Origin: Pedobacter foliorum
Lineage (GTDB): Bacteria > Bacteroidota > Bacteroidia > Sphingobacteriales > Sphingobacteriaceae
Length of the DNA: 64,000 nucleotides
NCBI RefSeq assembly: GCF_013266735.1
Contig: NZ_JABSNU010000015.1
Location: forward strand, 1 to 64,000
Direction: 5' to 3'
Shown piece by piece: positions 53,588 to 62,283 of the stretch. Positions within the stretch are counted from its first letter, which is position 1. Every line of letters begins with the position of its first letter. The translations under genes and the position numbers were made by a program. Under the pieces are notes generated by a model that had not been told where the DNA came from, did no database searches, and was given only the letters and a program-made list of their open reading frames with translations.

Positions 53588-54064
53588 CTAAAGCAATTTC
53601 TGTATTTTCTTTTTTATTTTAGATGAAAGCGGAGTTGTAAATGGAAAAAAATAATCTACCACCTCTCCGTCTTTATTGATCAAATACTTGTGAAAATTCC
53701 ATCTGGGGGTCGATTTCTGAGTCAGAAATTTAAAAAGTGGATGTGCATGGGTTCCACGAATCATGATTTTATCGAATACAGGAAACTGCACACCATGGTT
53801 AACCTCGCAAAAAGTATCTATTTCTTTGCCTTCCAAGGGCTCTTGTCTGCCAAAATCATTTGATGGAAAAGCGAGCACCTCAAAACCTTGAGCCTTATAC
53901 TCATCTCTTAGTGTCTGTAATTCTTTCAACTGAGGAGCAAAACCACAGCCTGAAGCAATATTTACAACCAGAAGTACTTTATCTTTATAATCGGAAAGAT
54001 TTTTATCGGATCCATTAATCAGTTTTGCTTTAAATTGGTGTATGCTTTTGGAATTATCAGCCAT
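53588..54064 (-). CDS. Glutathione-peroxidase-family thiol peroxidase
   Basis: A 158-residue thioredoxin-fold peroxidase. The peroxidatic Cys40 is in NIASGCGFAPQLKELQTL. Other family landmarks are FPSNDFGRQEPLE and the Trp/Asn of TPRWNFHKYLINKDG. It reduces hydrogen or lipid peroxides, in bacteria generally with thioredoxin as donor. The Gln of FxxNQF is replaced by Asp here (SNDFG), a modest departure. There is no signal peptide. It lies 27 bp upstream of bshB1, consistent with a thiol-redox operon. Confidence 0.92.
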   Translation of the reverse strand: MADNSKSIHQFKAKLINGSDKNLSDYKDKVLLVVNIASGCGFAPQLKELQTLRDEYKAQGFEVLAFPSNDFGRQEPLEGKEIDTFCEVNHGVQFPVFDKIMIRGTHAHPLFKFLTQKSTPRWNFHKYLINKDGEVVDYFFPFTTPLSSKIKKKIQKLL

Positions 54065-54069
54065 AGGTT

Positions 54070-54687
54070 CTATTGATAAAACCCGGAAGAAACAATGATG
54101 GATTCGATATCTCTATCTTCCTGTGGGTTATATGTACTTTTTAAATTATGTCCTACTACTCTTGCAACAGATTGATAAAGAAAGGCAGTAAATCCTCCTT
54201 TAGTTTCTTTTACAATATCGTATGTAGTTCTGCCCAGTTCGCGATCAACCAGTTTGGTAAGTATTTGTCCCTGGGTTATGGTCAATTCTTTTATTTCTCT
54301 GTTAAACATGTCTTTAATTTCTTTATCACATTGTTTAACCAGTTTTTTCTGTTCTTTTTTCTCTGTTGTTAAGGCCAAATCCTTTTCCAACTGCTCATAT
54401 CTTTGTTTAGCATACAGTGCATAAGGCATAACCTTCATTACATTATATCTTAATCTGCTATAGGCAGCACGCTCGGCTGGGGTTTTGAATATCCTTACCC
54501 CATAAATAACCACCTCCTGAAGCGGTATCCATGGTATCATTTCACCATTATCATTGGTGCCCGCAACACGAATTGTATCATTTTTTCCAAGTACAGGCAT
54601 TTTTATAGTAACGCCATTAACCTGCGCCTTGGCTTGGGCAGCGCTAATAATGACAATTAACAGAATAAATAACCTATAAAATTTCAT
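54070..54687 (-). CDS. DUF4294-family exported protein
   Basis: A 205-residue protein with a signal peptide (about 1-21, AKAQ). The family pattern GEMIPWIPLQEVVIYGVRIFKTPAERAAY is followed by a helical ARG/LYS-rich part with KQRYEQLEKDLALTTEKKEQK, then ELGRTTYDIVKETKGGFTAFLYQ. DUF4294 proteins are widespread in Bacteroidota and uncharacterised. The glutathione-peroxidase gene follows 5 bp downstream, so they are co-transcribed. Confidence 0.85.
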   Translation of the reverse strand: MKFYRLFILLIVIISAAQAKAQVNGVTIKMPVLGKNDTIRVAGTNDNGEMIPWIPLQEVVIYGVRIFKTPAERAAYSRLRYNVMKVMPYALYAKQRYEQLEKDLALTTEKKEQKKLVKQCDKEIKDMFNREIKELTITQGQILTKLVDRELGRTTYDIVKETKGGFTAFLYQSVARVVGHNLKSTYNPQEDRDIESIIVSSGFYQ

Positions 54688-55002
54688 AAATTTATACCCC
54701 TATAAAGGTAAAGCTAATTTATATTTTAGTTTTCATTTTCAACTCTAATATAATCTTTTAACGATAAAGAGCCATATTTTTTACGTAAATAATACAATAC
54801 CTGCCAAATAATGACAAACTAAAATTTGGAAGAATTATTGCTCATATTAGTTACATCTTTATAAAAAACTTATATTGATGAAAGGGAGCGTAATCAACTG
54901 AGCAAGCCAGCTCAGCCGTTAATTACCAACAACTAGTAGAAAAGCAATAAAAATGAGCTCTGTAGCTGGCAGAATTCATAACCACCGAAAAAAGAAACAC
55001 GA
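54688..55002. other. Divergent intergenic region with a possible leader peptide of the Rsh gene
   Basis: About 315 bp between the DUF4294 and Rsh genes. It contains the hairpin CTGAGC-aagcca-GCTCAG (54898-54915), a GCCAGCT/AGCTGGC inverted pair, and an 18-codon frame starting at ATG 54953 whose TGA (55004-55006) overlaps the Rsh ATG (55003-55005). Its predicted peptide is basic near the C-terminus (HRKKKHE). Confidence 0.4.
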
Positions 55003-57210
55003 ATGAAAAACGCTTTAGTGATTGATTTAGAAGCAGAAAAGCAAGAGATCTTAAAAAGATACAGGGCACTGTTACGCGCCTGCAAGCCGACACTTCAAAG
55101 GGGAGATAAAAAGGAGATCAGAAAAGCATTTGACATGGCCCTCGAAAGCCATAAAAACATGCGTAGAAAATCTGGAGAACCATATATTTATCATCCTATT
55201 GCCGTGGCTCAGATTGCAGCAGAAGAAATTGGACTAGGAACCACCTCCATTGTATGTGCATTACTTCACGATGTAGTAGAAGACACAGACATTACTCTTG
55301 AAGATATTGAGCGTGAGTTTGGGAAGAAAACAGCAAAAATTATTGATGGGTTAACTAAAATATCTGGCGTATTTGACTACAACAGTTCTTTACAGGCAGA
55401 GAATTTCAGAAAAATGCTGCTTACGCTTGCCGATGACGTAAGGGTAATTTTAATTAAACTAGCTGATAGACTGCACAATATGCGGACTATGGATTTTATG
55501 CCAAGGCAAAAGCAATTAAAAATCGCATCTGAAACCATTTACCTCTATGCTCCTCTTGCGCATAGATTGGGTTTATACGCCATTAAATCGGAGTTGGAAG
55601 ATCTTTCAATGAAATATCTTGAGCCGGACACTTATAAGTACATCGCAACTCAGTTAAATGAGAAAAAAGCTGAACGAACTTTATTCATAAAAAGGTTTGT
55701 TGAACCGATTAATGAAATTTTGGCAGAACAAGGTTTAACAGCAGACATTTACGGCAGACCGAAATCTATCCATTCCATCTGGAATAAAATGAAGAGCAAA
55801 AACATTCCTTTTGAGGAGGTTTATGATCTTTTTGCCATCAGAATTATATTAGACAGTGCCCCAGAGCATGAGAAAGCAGATTGCTGGAAGGCCTACTCTA
55901 TTGTAACGGATCTTTACCGCCCTAATCCTGACAGGTTGCGCGACTGGGTTTCTTCACCAAAAGGAAATGGTTACGAATCATTACACACTACTGTTATGGG
56001 ACCTAAAGGTCAGTGGGTAGAAGTGCAAATCCGTACTCAACGAATGAATGAAATTGCAGAGAAAGGATTTGCTGCGCACTGGAAATATAAAGAGTCGAGT
56101 AACGACAATGGTCTGGATCAATGGATCATGAAGGTTAGGGAGATGCTTAATAATCCTGAAGCGAATGCATTAGATTTTCTGGACGATTTTAAGATGAATT
56201 TGTTCTCTGATGAGATCTTTATTTTCACTCCTAAAGGTGCCTTGTTACAGTTACCACTTGGTGCAACGGCACTTGATTTTGCTTTTGAGATACACACCGA
56301 TGTAGGTGCCAAATGTATTGGTGCTAAGGTGAATCATAAACTTGTACCACTTTCGTACAAGCTTCAAAATGGCGATCAGGTAGAGATTATTACCTCTAGC
56401 AAGCAAACACCGAAAGAAGATTGGTTAAATATTGTTGTAACAGCCAAGGCTAAGTCTAAAATAAAATCTTCGCTAAAAGAAGAGAAAAGAAAAATAGCTG
56501 ATTTAGGTAAAGAAACTTTAGAGCGTAAGCTTAAATCTTTAAAAATCACCTATAATACCGACAATCTAAACAAGCTTACCTATTTCTTTAAGCTACAATC
56601 TACTCAAGAGCTTTTTATAGCAGTTGCAAATGGTAAAATTGAGGTAAAAGACCTAAAAGATTACCTGGCAAGTGAGAAAGAGATTGAAAATAGAGGCGCT
56701 GACAAAAATGATCACCAAAAAATTGAGACCCTACTTAACAAGATAAAAGGCCCTGGATCTGACACCTTGTTGATTGGAGAAGACTTGCAAAAAATAGACT
56801 ATACTTTGGCTGCTTGTTGCAATCCGATACCTGGAGACGATGTTTTTGGTTTTGTAACTGTTAATGAAGGCATTAAAATACACCGTACAAATTGTCCGAA
56901 TGCAGCTCAATTAATGGCCAACTACGGATACAGGGTAGTAAAAGCAAAATGGAATAAACAACAAGAGCTTACATTCTTAACCGGTTTGCATATTATTGGT
57001 ATTGATGATGTGGGGTTAATTAACAATATTACAAAAGTTATCTCTAATGATTTTAAGGTAAACATGCGTTCTATCACCGTAGATACCGATAATGGTATTT
57101 TTGACGGGTCTATAATGATCTTTGTAAATGATAAGGAGCACTTAGACAACCTGATCGAAAACCTGCTTCGTGTGAAAGGCGTAACGGGAGTTACACGCTT
57201 TGATGCCTAA
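55003..57210 (+). CDS. Bifunctional (p)ppGpp synthetase/hydrolase (RelA/SpoT family)
   Basis: A 735-residue Rsh enzyme. The HD hydrolase domain (about 35-200) shows YIYHPIAVAQIAAEE and CALLHDVVEDTD. The synthetase domain (about 240-365) shows GRPKSIHSIWNKM, YDLFAIRII, SPKGNGYESLHTT and VEVQIRTQRM. A TGS domain lies at about 400-465, followed by a conserved Cys region (AACCNPIPGDD) and an ACT domain (about 660-735). Both active sites look intact, so it should make and degrade the stringent-response alarmone. It is cytoplasmic. Confidence 0.96.
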   Translation: MKNALVIDLEAEKQEILKRYRALLRACKPTLQRGDKKEIRKAFDMALESHKNMRRKSGEPYIYHPIAVAQIAAEEIGLGTTSIVCALLHDVVEDTDITLEDIEREFGKKTAKIIDGLTKISGVFDYNSSLQAENFRKMLLTLADDVRVILIKLADRLHNMRTMDFMPRQKQLKIASETIYLYAPLAHRLGLYAIKSELEDLSMKYLEPDTYKYIATQLNEKKAERTLFIKRFVEPINEILAEQGLTADIYGRPKSIHSIWNKMKSKNIPFEEVYDLFAIRIILDSAPEHEKADCWKAYSIVTDLYRPNPDRLRDWVSSPKGNGYESLHTTVMGPKGQWVEVQIRTQRMNEIAEKGFAAHWKYKESSNDNGLDQWIMKVREMLNNPEANALDFLDDFKMNLFSDEIFIFTPKGALLQLPLGATALDFAFEIHTDVGAKCIGAKVNHKLVPLSYKLQNGDQVEIITSSKQTPKEDWLNIVVTAKAKSKIKSSLKEEKRKIADLGKETLERKLKSLKITYNTDNLNKLTYFFKLQSTQELFIAVANGKIEVKDLKDYLASEKEIENRGADKNDHQKIETLLNKIKGPGSDTLLIGEDLQKIDYTLAACCNPIPGDDVFGFVTVNEGIKIHRTNCPNAAQLMANYGYRVVKAKWNKQQELTFLTGLHIIGIDDVGLINNITKVISNDFKVNMRSITVDTDNGIFDGSIMIFVNDKEHLDNLIENLLRVKGVTGVTRFDA

Positions 57211-57248
57211 AATTGCTAAAAAATCATAGAGTTTTATATAAAAAATGG

Positions 57249-57261
57249 TACCTTTGAAAGG
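57249..57261 (+). promoter_or_regulatory. -7 box and purine-rich site before the Fur-family gene
   Basis: TACCTTTG (57249-57256) matches TAnnTTTG and runs directly into AAGGAG (57256-57261), a strong Shine-Dalgarno-like string 12 nt before the ATG at 57274, which is unusual in Bacteroidota. They cannot both be used, because a transcript started by this box would lack the site. Confidence 0.35.
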
Positions 57262-57273
57262 AGTTTAAAAACT

Positions 57274-57765
57274 ATGTCTACAAACCACAACAGCGAGTTG
57301 GTAAGAAAGATTTTCGAAGCCTATCTCGAAAATAAAAGCCTGAGAAAAACACCGGAGCGTTTTGCCATCTTAGAAGAAATTTATTCAAGAGATGATCATT
57401 TCGATGTAGAGACCCTCTATATCCATATGAAAAACCAAAAATACCGTGTTAGTAGGGCTACAGTATACAATACTTTAGAGTTATTGGTTTCATGTGATTT
57501 GGTTACCAAACATCAGTTTGGCAAAAACATGGCTCAGTTTGAAAAATCATACGGTTATCATCAACATGATCACATTATCTGTATTGATTGCGGTAAAGTT
57601 GTAGAATTCTGCGACCCACGTATTCATCAGATTCAGAGTATGGTTGGCGAATTGTTAAAATTCGAGATCAAACACCACTCTTTAAACCTTTATGGCGTTT
57701 GCTTCGATTGCTCTGCTAAGGCATCAATGGAAACTCAGAATGCCAGTATTAAACATGCAAGTTAA
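57274..57765 (+). CDS. Fur-family metalloregulator
   Basis: A 163-residue Fur/PerR/Zur-family repressor. The winged helix is RKTPERFAILEEIYSRDDHF and YRVSRATVYNTLELLVSC. The metal-binding hinge is YHQHDHIICIDCGKVVEFCD. A structural zinc site uses the CIDCG and CFDCS Cys pairs. The class (iron, zinc or peroxide) cannot be decided from sequence. It lies between the Rsh gene and purA, an order seen in related genomes. Confidence 0.93.
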   Translation: MSTNHNSELVRKIFEAYLENKSLRKTPERFAILEEIYSRDDHFDVETLYIHMKNQKYRVSRATVYNTLELLVSCDLVTKHQFGKNMAQFEKSYGYHQHDHIICIDCGKVVEFCDPRIHQIQSMVGELLKFEIKHHSLNLYGVCFDCSAKASMETQNASIKHAS

Positions 57766-57802
57766 AATTCAATTATTATATTTCCATTTTTAAATTTAAA
57801 TA

Positions 57803-59080
57803 ATGACGCAAGTAGACGTGCTTCTTGGCCTGCAATGGGGCGACGAAGGCAAGGGTAAAATTGTTGATGTATTAAGTCCACAATATGATTTGATAGCTCG
57901 TTTCCAAGGCGGTCCGAACGCTGGACATACTTTAGAGTTTGATGGTAAAAAATTTGTTTTAAATACCATACCATCAGGTATTTTTAACGAAAAAACAATG
58001 AATCTAATCGGAAATGGTGTGGTTATAGACCCTATCATTTTAAAAAGAGAATTAGATAACTTACAAAAAGCCGGTCATGATCCGGTAGCAAAAGGCAAAC
58101 TTGTTATTGCGCGTAAGGCACACTTAATTTTACCTACTCACCAATTGTTGGATGCAGCAAATGAGCAAAAAATGGGTAAGGATAAAATTGGTTCAACTTT
58201 AAAAGGAATTGGCCCAACTTATATGGATAAAACAGGCCGTAATGGCTTGAGAGTTGGTGATACTACTCTTCCTGACTTTAAAGAGCGTTACAATAAATTG
58301 GTTGAGAAACATAAAGAGATGCTTTCTCATTATAATTTCGAATACGACCTTACTGAAAAAGAAGCCGCTTTCTTTGAAGCAATTGAATTCATTAAAAACA
58401 TTCCTCATGTTGACAGTGAGCATTTTGTTAACGGATATTTAAAAGAAGGAAAAACTGTTCTTGCTGAAGGTGCACAAGGTACTTTGTTAGATGTTGACTT
58501 TGGATCTTATCCTTTTGTAACTTCTTCTAACACTACTACCGCTGGTGCTTGTACTGGTTTAGGTATTGCTCCTAATAAAGTTGGAAGCGTTTACGGTATT
58601 TTTAAAGCTTATTGCACAAGAGTTGGTGGTGGCCCGTTCCCTACTGAACTTGATGATGAGGTTGGAGAAACTTTACGTCAGGTTGGTCACGAATTTGGTG
58701 CAACAACTGGTCGTGCCCGTCGTTGTGGATGGATAGATCTTCCGGCACTTAAATATGCAATTATGCTTAATGGTGTTACTGAGTTAATTATGATGAAAGC
58801 TGACGTATTAGATGGTTTTGATACCATTTATGCTTGCACACATTATGAGCACAACGGAGAAACCATTGATTATATGCCGTATGATATTATCACAGTAAAA
58901 CCTACTCCAGTTTTAAAAGCTATTGAAGGTTGGAAAACTGATGTAACTAAAGTAAGTAAAGTTGAAGAAATTCCTTCGCAACTTAGTGACTACATCGCTT
59001 TCTTAGAAAAAGAACTTGAAGTTCCAGTGAAATATCTTTCTGTTGGACCAGATAGAGTTCAAACACTTATTTTAAACTAA
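57803..59080 (+). CDS. purA: Adenylosuccinate synthetase
   Basis: A 425-residue GTP-dependent enzyme that couples IMP and aspartate in AMP synthesis. The N-terminal P-loop region is LLGLQWGDEGKGKIVDV with the catalytic Asp; other motifs are GGPNAGHTL, GSTLKGIGPTYMDKTGR, EGAQGTLLDVDFG, TRVGGGPFPTEL, TGRARRCGWIDLPAL and the C-terminal KYLSVGPDRVQT. The length is normal. It follows the Fur-family gene by 37 bp and is followed by a strong terminator. Confidence 0.98.
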   Translation: MTQVDVLLGLQWGDEGKGKIVDVLSPQYDLIARFQGGPNAGHTLEFDGKKFVLNTIPSGIFNEKTMNLIGNGVVIDPIILKRELDNLQKAGHDPVAKGKLVIARKAHLILPTHQLLDAANEQKMGKDKIGSTLKGIGPTYMDKTGRNGLRVGDTTLPDFKERYNKLVEKHKEMLSHYNFEYDLTEKEAAFFEAIEFIKNIPHVDSEHFVNGYLKEGKTVLAEGAQGTLLDVDFGSYPFVTSSNTTTAGACTGLGIAPNKVGSVYGIFKAYCTRVGGGPFPTELDDEVGETLRQVGHEFGATTGRARRCGWIDLPALKYAIMLNGVTELIMMKADVLDGFDTIYACTHYEHNGETIDYMPYDIITVKPTPVLKAIEGWKTDVTKVSKVEEIPSQLSDYIAFLEKELEVPVKYLSVGPDRVQTLILN

Positions 59081-59092
59081 TTTCTCTGAAAT

Positions 59093-59133
59093 ACAAATGA
59101 AAAAAGCGACTAATAGTCGCTTTTTTCATTTGT
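59093..59133. terminator. Intrinsic terminator after purA
   Basis: A long near-perfect hairpin: the arms ACAAATGAAAAAAGCGACT and its inverse AGTCGCTTTTTTCATTTGT enclose an AAT loop. It ends purA transcripts and, being symmetric, could stop opposite transcription too. Confidence 0.92.
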
Positions 59134-59162
59134 GCTATTCTGATCCAGAATCTATACATTTG
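59129..59162 (+). promoter_or_regulatory. Promoter of pabB
   Basis: TTTG (59129-59132) and TACATTTG (59155-59162) are separated by 22 nt, one more than the usual range. The ATG at 59173 is 10 nt after the -7 box, so the predicted transcript has a leader of only a few nucleotides. Confidence 0.5.
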
Positions 59163-59172
59163 CACTAATAAA

Positions 59173-60426
59173 ATGAAAGTACAGGATTTAGGTTCGTTTA
59201 AACAAAAAGCACTACAATGGGCTAACACATTTGATGTTTGCTGTTGTTATGAATCAAATAGTTATCCCGATGCTTATGGAAAATTTGATTTTCTATTGGC
59301 AGTTGGTGTTAAAGACTCAATCAATCTTAAGTACGGTTCCGCTTTTGATGCGCTAAAAATCTTCTATAATATCCAGAAAAACTGGATGTTCGGACTATTG
59401 AGTTATGACCTCAAAAACGAAGTTGAAAAACTAAGTTCTAATAATGCTGACGGCCTTAATTTTCCAGATCTGTTTTTCTTTGTCCCTCAGTATTTAATTG
59501 CAGTGGTTGATGGAGAGATTCAAATAATTCTTGGAGAAGAAACCGTATTAAATCACATTGAAGCACTCAGCATCAAAAATACAGCCCGCCACTCTGCTAT
59601 TAAAATTGAAAGTAAAATATCAAGAGAACTTTACATCAAAACTGTTGAACAACTACAGGAACATATTGTAAGGGGCGATATATATGAGGTAAATTTCTGT
59701 CAGGAGTTTTTTGCTGAACATGCTCACATAGATCCGCTAAATATTTATAACAAATTAAAAAAGGTATCCCCCACTCCATTCTCTGGTTTTTTTAAGATAA
59801 ATGATCAGTACATATTATCGGCAAGTCCTGAGAGATTTCTTTGTAAAAGAGGAAATAAACTAATTACACAACCAATTAAAGGAACAGCGAAAAGAAGCAA
59901 CAACGCTAAAGAAGATGAGCTTATAAGGCTCCATTTACAAAATGATGCTAAAGAACAAGCTGAAAACGTAATGATTGTTGACCTTGTGAGAAACGACTTA
60001 ACCAAAAGTGCTGTAAAAGGTAGCGTCCTTGTCGAAGAACTTTTTGGCATATATGGTTTCCCTCAGGTCTATCAAATGATATCAACTGTTACTTGTCAGT
60101 TAGATCATGAGGTACATTTTATAGATGCAATAAGAAATGCTTTCCCAATGGGCTCAATGACCGGAGCGCCTAAAATTAAAGCTATGGAATTAATTGAGGC
60201 GTATGAATTTAGTAGTCGTGGTGCCTATTCAGGAACATTTGGGTATATCACTCCTGAGGGAGATTTCGATTTTAATGTGATCATCAGAAGTATATTATAT
60301 CAATCATCTTCAAGATACCTTTCTTTTCAGGTTGGTGGAGCGATAACATATGCATCAAACGCTGCAAGTGAATATGAAGAGTGCATGCTTAAAGCATCAG
60401 CGATAATGCAAACGCTTGAAAACTAA
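59173..60426 (+). CDS. pabB: Aminodeoxychorismate synthase component I
   Basis: A 417-residue chorismate-binding enzyme. The catalytic domain (about 155-415) shows VNFCQEF, LSASPERFL, PIKGTAKRS, VMIVDLVRNDLTK, FPMGSMTGAPKIKAMELIE and the C-terminal GGAITYASNAASEYEEC. The PIKGT Lys is the residue that distinguishes PabB from anthranilate synthase TrpE (PIAGT). It adds an amino group to chorismate for folate synthesis. The glutamine amidotransferase (PabA) is not in the window. It is a single gene. Confidence 0.92.
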   Translation: MKVQDLGSFKQKALQWANTFDVCCCYESNSYPDAYGKFDFLLAVGVKDSINLKYGSAFDALKIFYNIQKNWMFGLLSYDLKNEVEKLSSNNADGLNFPDLFFFVPQYLIAVVDGEIQIILGEETVLNHIEALSIKNTARHSAIKIESKISRELYIKTVEQLQEHIVRGDIYEVNFCQEFFAEHAHIDPLNIYNKLKKVSPTPFSGFFKINDQYILSASPERFLCKRGNKLITQPIKGTAKRSNNAKEDELIRLHLQNDAKEQAENVMIVDLVRNDLTKSAVKGSVLVEELFGIYGFPQVYQMISTVTCQLDHEVHFIDAIRNAFPMGSMTGAPKIKAMELIEAYEFSSRGAYSGTFGYITPEGDFDFNVIIRSILYQSSSRYLSFQVGGAITYASNAASEYEECMLKASAIMQTLEN

Positions 60427-60706
60427 ACGAGTACATTTGCTACGCACTTATATTTTTCATATATTTAATTCTTGAAATCAATAAGAACGAATTGAGATTG
60501 TAATTAAATTGGAAATGCAACCTATTTAAATTCTTATTATATGAGTTATGCGTCGTAAAAAGGCGCAGTCATCGACCTAAAATATAGTCGTCTCTAACAC
60601 CACCTTTAAACGCACCTTGTTCGGACCTCGTTCGACCAGGGCCGAACAAATGCCGAACAACATAGGTAGAAAGTACGACGCAGCTTTCGAACCCAAAAAA
60701 ATTCCA
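60427..60706. other. Intergenic region with a bounded inverted-repeat element
   Basis: No plausible gene. The region 60549-60682 is framed by a perfect 9-bp inverted repeat and holds several TTCGG/CCGAA repeats; see that entry. The remainder is AT-rich without visible structure. Confidence 0.6.
60549..60682. repeat. 134-bp element with 9-bp inverted ends and internal TTGTTCGG/CCGAACAA repeats
   Basis: TGCGTCGTA (60549-60557) and TACGACGCA (60674-60682) are perfect inverted repeats. Inside, TTGTTCGG (60617-60624) is opposed by CCGAACAA (60642-60649) and again CCGAACAA (60653-60660), with GTTCG/CGAAC between. The core is GC-richer than its surroundings. It could be a small mobile or structured-RNA element; there is no target duplication that I can see. 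Confidence 0.55.
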
Positions 60707-60740
60707 TAAAAAAAGTGATAGTGAAATTTATCACTACCAC
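60707..60740 (-). terminator. Intrinsic terminator of the minus-strand M48 operon
   Basis: On the minus strand the stem GTGGTAGTG/CACTATCAC (one G-T pair) with an 8-nt loop is followed by a run of seven T. It lies 52 bp after the M48 gene stop and would end the DUF4783-nadC-plsY-M48 transcript. Confidence 0.8.
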
Positions 60741-60791
60741 TTCTGATTATTTTTTTAATGCTACACGCTCAAAAGAGGAGCATAATCAAAT

Positions 60792-61619
60792 TTATTTTAT
60801 TGGTTTCCCTGTTGTAGATTTAAAATATTTCTGAGCTTCAGGAATGATTCTTTGTATCTGAGCTATCCTGGTTGCGTCACTAGGGTGAGTACTTAAAAAT
60901 TCAGGTGGTTTCTGGCTACCTTGAGCGGCCGCAGCCATTCTTTGCCAGAAAGCAATTGCACTTTGAGGATTGTATCCTGCCATTGCCATAAATATAAGCC
61001 CCATCCTATCGGCTTCAAGCTCTTGATTACGAGAATAGTTAAGCATCACTAAAGGTGTACCCACTCCATACAAAGTATTGAATATCGACTGCGTTTTTGA
61101 ATTTTTTGATAACGCTACATTTCCGGCAGCTCCTATTCCCTGAGTAACCATTTGCTGCGACATGCGTTCCGCTGAGTGGCCTGCAATAGCGTGAGCAATC
61201 TCGTGCCCCATTACTGTTGCTAAACCTGCATCATCTTGTGTAACCGGCAATAATCCTGTATAAACTACAATTTTACCTCCAGGCATACACCAGGCATTCA
61301 TTTCTTTATTTTCTACAACATTTACTTCCCATTTATAGTCCTTAATTAAATCTGCATAGCCATTATTATTCATATAGCTTTTTACGGATAGTATAAGGCT
61401 ATTTCCAATACGCTTAACGCGCTGGGCCTGGGCATTGGTTGTTGGTAAAACGGCTGTTTTATTTTCAGTAAGGAATTCATTATATGCCTGAAAAGCCATT
61501 GGTAATACCTGATCGTCGCTCACTAAATTTAACCTGCTCCTACCTGTTAACGGAACGGTAGAGCATGAGGAAAAGGCCAGCCCAATTGCGGTTACCCCTA
61601 TTATTAATATCTTTTTCAT
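60792..61619 (-). CDS. M48-family metalloprotease lipoprotein
   Basis: A 275-residue protein when started at MKKILIIG (61619). The frame is open to 61742, inside plsY, but this start gives a lipoprotein signal (FSSC, Cys19). The M48 zinc protease motif is VMGHEIAHAIAGHS, with the third ligand in QELEADRMGL. The MCMPGGKIVVYTGL-like region (AWCMPGGKIVVYTG) is typical of the family. It resembles BepA/LoiP-type proteases in outer-membrane quality control; the target is unknown. It starts 10 bp after the plsY stop. Confidence 0.93.
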   Translation of the reverse strand: MKKILIIGVTAIGLAFSSCSTVPLTGRSRLNLVSDDQVLPMAFQAYNEFLTENKTAVLPTTNAQAQRVKRIGNSLILSVKSYMNNNGYADLIKDYKWEVNVVENKEMNAWCMPGGKIVVYTGLLPVTQDDAGLATVMGHEIAHAIAGHSAERMSQQMVTQGIGAAGNVALSKNSKTQSIFNTLYGVGTPLVMLNYSRNQELEADRMGLIFMAMAGYNPQSAIAFWQRMAAAAQGSQKPPEFLSTHPSDATRIAQIQRIIPEAQKYFKSTTGKPIK

Positions 61620-61629
61620 TAGGTTAAGG

Positions 61630-62280
61630 TTAGTTAATTTGTCTTTTTTTAAACAGATATACTTTGGATTCTTTGCCTTTGAGTAGTCGTTCCAGGTTCT
61701 TTTGGTGAGTAACCAGAATAAGTATACAAACGCACATACCATACAAAACCTCTGACTTTACCGATGAATGTATGATAAATACGATACTCAAAGGAAAGGT
61801 AAACCCTGCACAGATAGAACTTAAAGAAACATATTTAGTTGCCAGTAATACTACTACAAATACAAGAACACAAAACATTGCTGCCGTAAAGTTAACTGCC
61901 AAAATCATTCCAAAAAGAGTTGCTACACCTTTACCTCCCCTGAATCCGGCGAATATTGGAAACAAATGCCCCATAACCGCCGTAACACCCAAGGCGAGTT
62001 CATAATTAATAAATTGAGAAGAATTTTGAGGGCCGGTAACGGACAGACCTATAAAGTATGCAAGCTTAGTTGCAGTGTAACCTTTTGCAATATCAATTGT
62101 CATTACAGCGATACCTGCTTTTTTACCCAGTACCCTGAATGTGTTGGTTGCACCTGCATTACCACTTCCATATTCCCTTACGTCTACGCCGTAAAATGCC
62201 TGACCAAGCCAAACTGCTGTTGGTATAGAACCAAACAGGTAGGCTAAAAGAACTGCCGAAATAGAATAGATGGAAATCAT
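61630..62280 (-). CDS. plsY: Acyl-phosphate:glycerol-3-phosphate acyltransferase
   Basis: A 216-residue multi-pass inner-membrane enzyme that makes lysophosphatidate from acyl-phosphate. The three conserved motifs are visible: YLFGSIPTAVWLG, GSGNAGATNTFRVLGKKAG and FRGGKGVATLFG. Five or so hydrophobic helices are present. The C-terminal ~25 residues are basic and slightly longer than in many homologues. It is 3 bp after nadC and 10 bp before the M48 gene, so it is in the same operon. Confidence 0.96.
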   Translation of the reverse strand: MISIYSISAVLLAYLFGSIPTAVWLGQAFYGVDVREYGSGNAGATNTFRVLGKKAGIAVMTIDIAKGYTATKLAYFIGLSVTGPQNSSQFINYELALGVTAVMGHLFPIFAGFRGGKGVATLFGMILAVNFTAAMFCVLVFVVVLLATKYVSLSSICAGFTFPLSIVFIIHSSVKSEVLYGMCVCILILVTHQKNLERLLKGKESKVYLFKKRQIN

Positions 62281-62283
62281 AAC

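Noticed and set aside
61620..61742. Upstream extension of the M48 protease
   Set aside because: It lies inside plsY in another frame; the lipoprotein signal begins at 61619.
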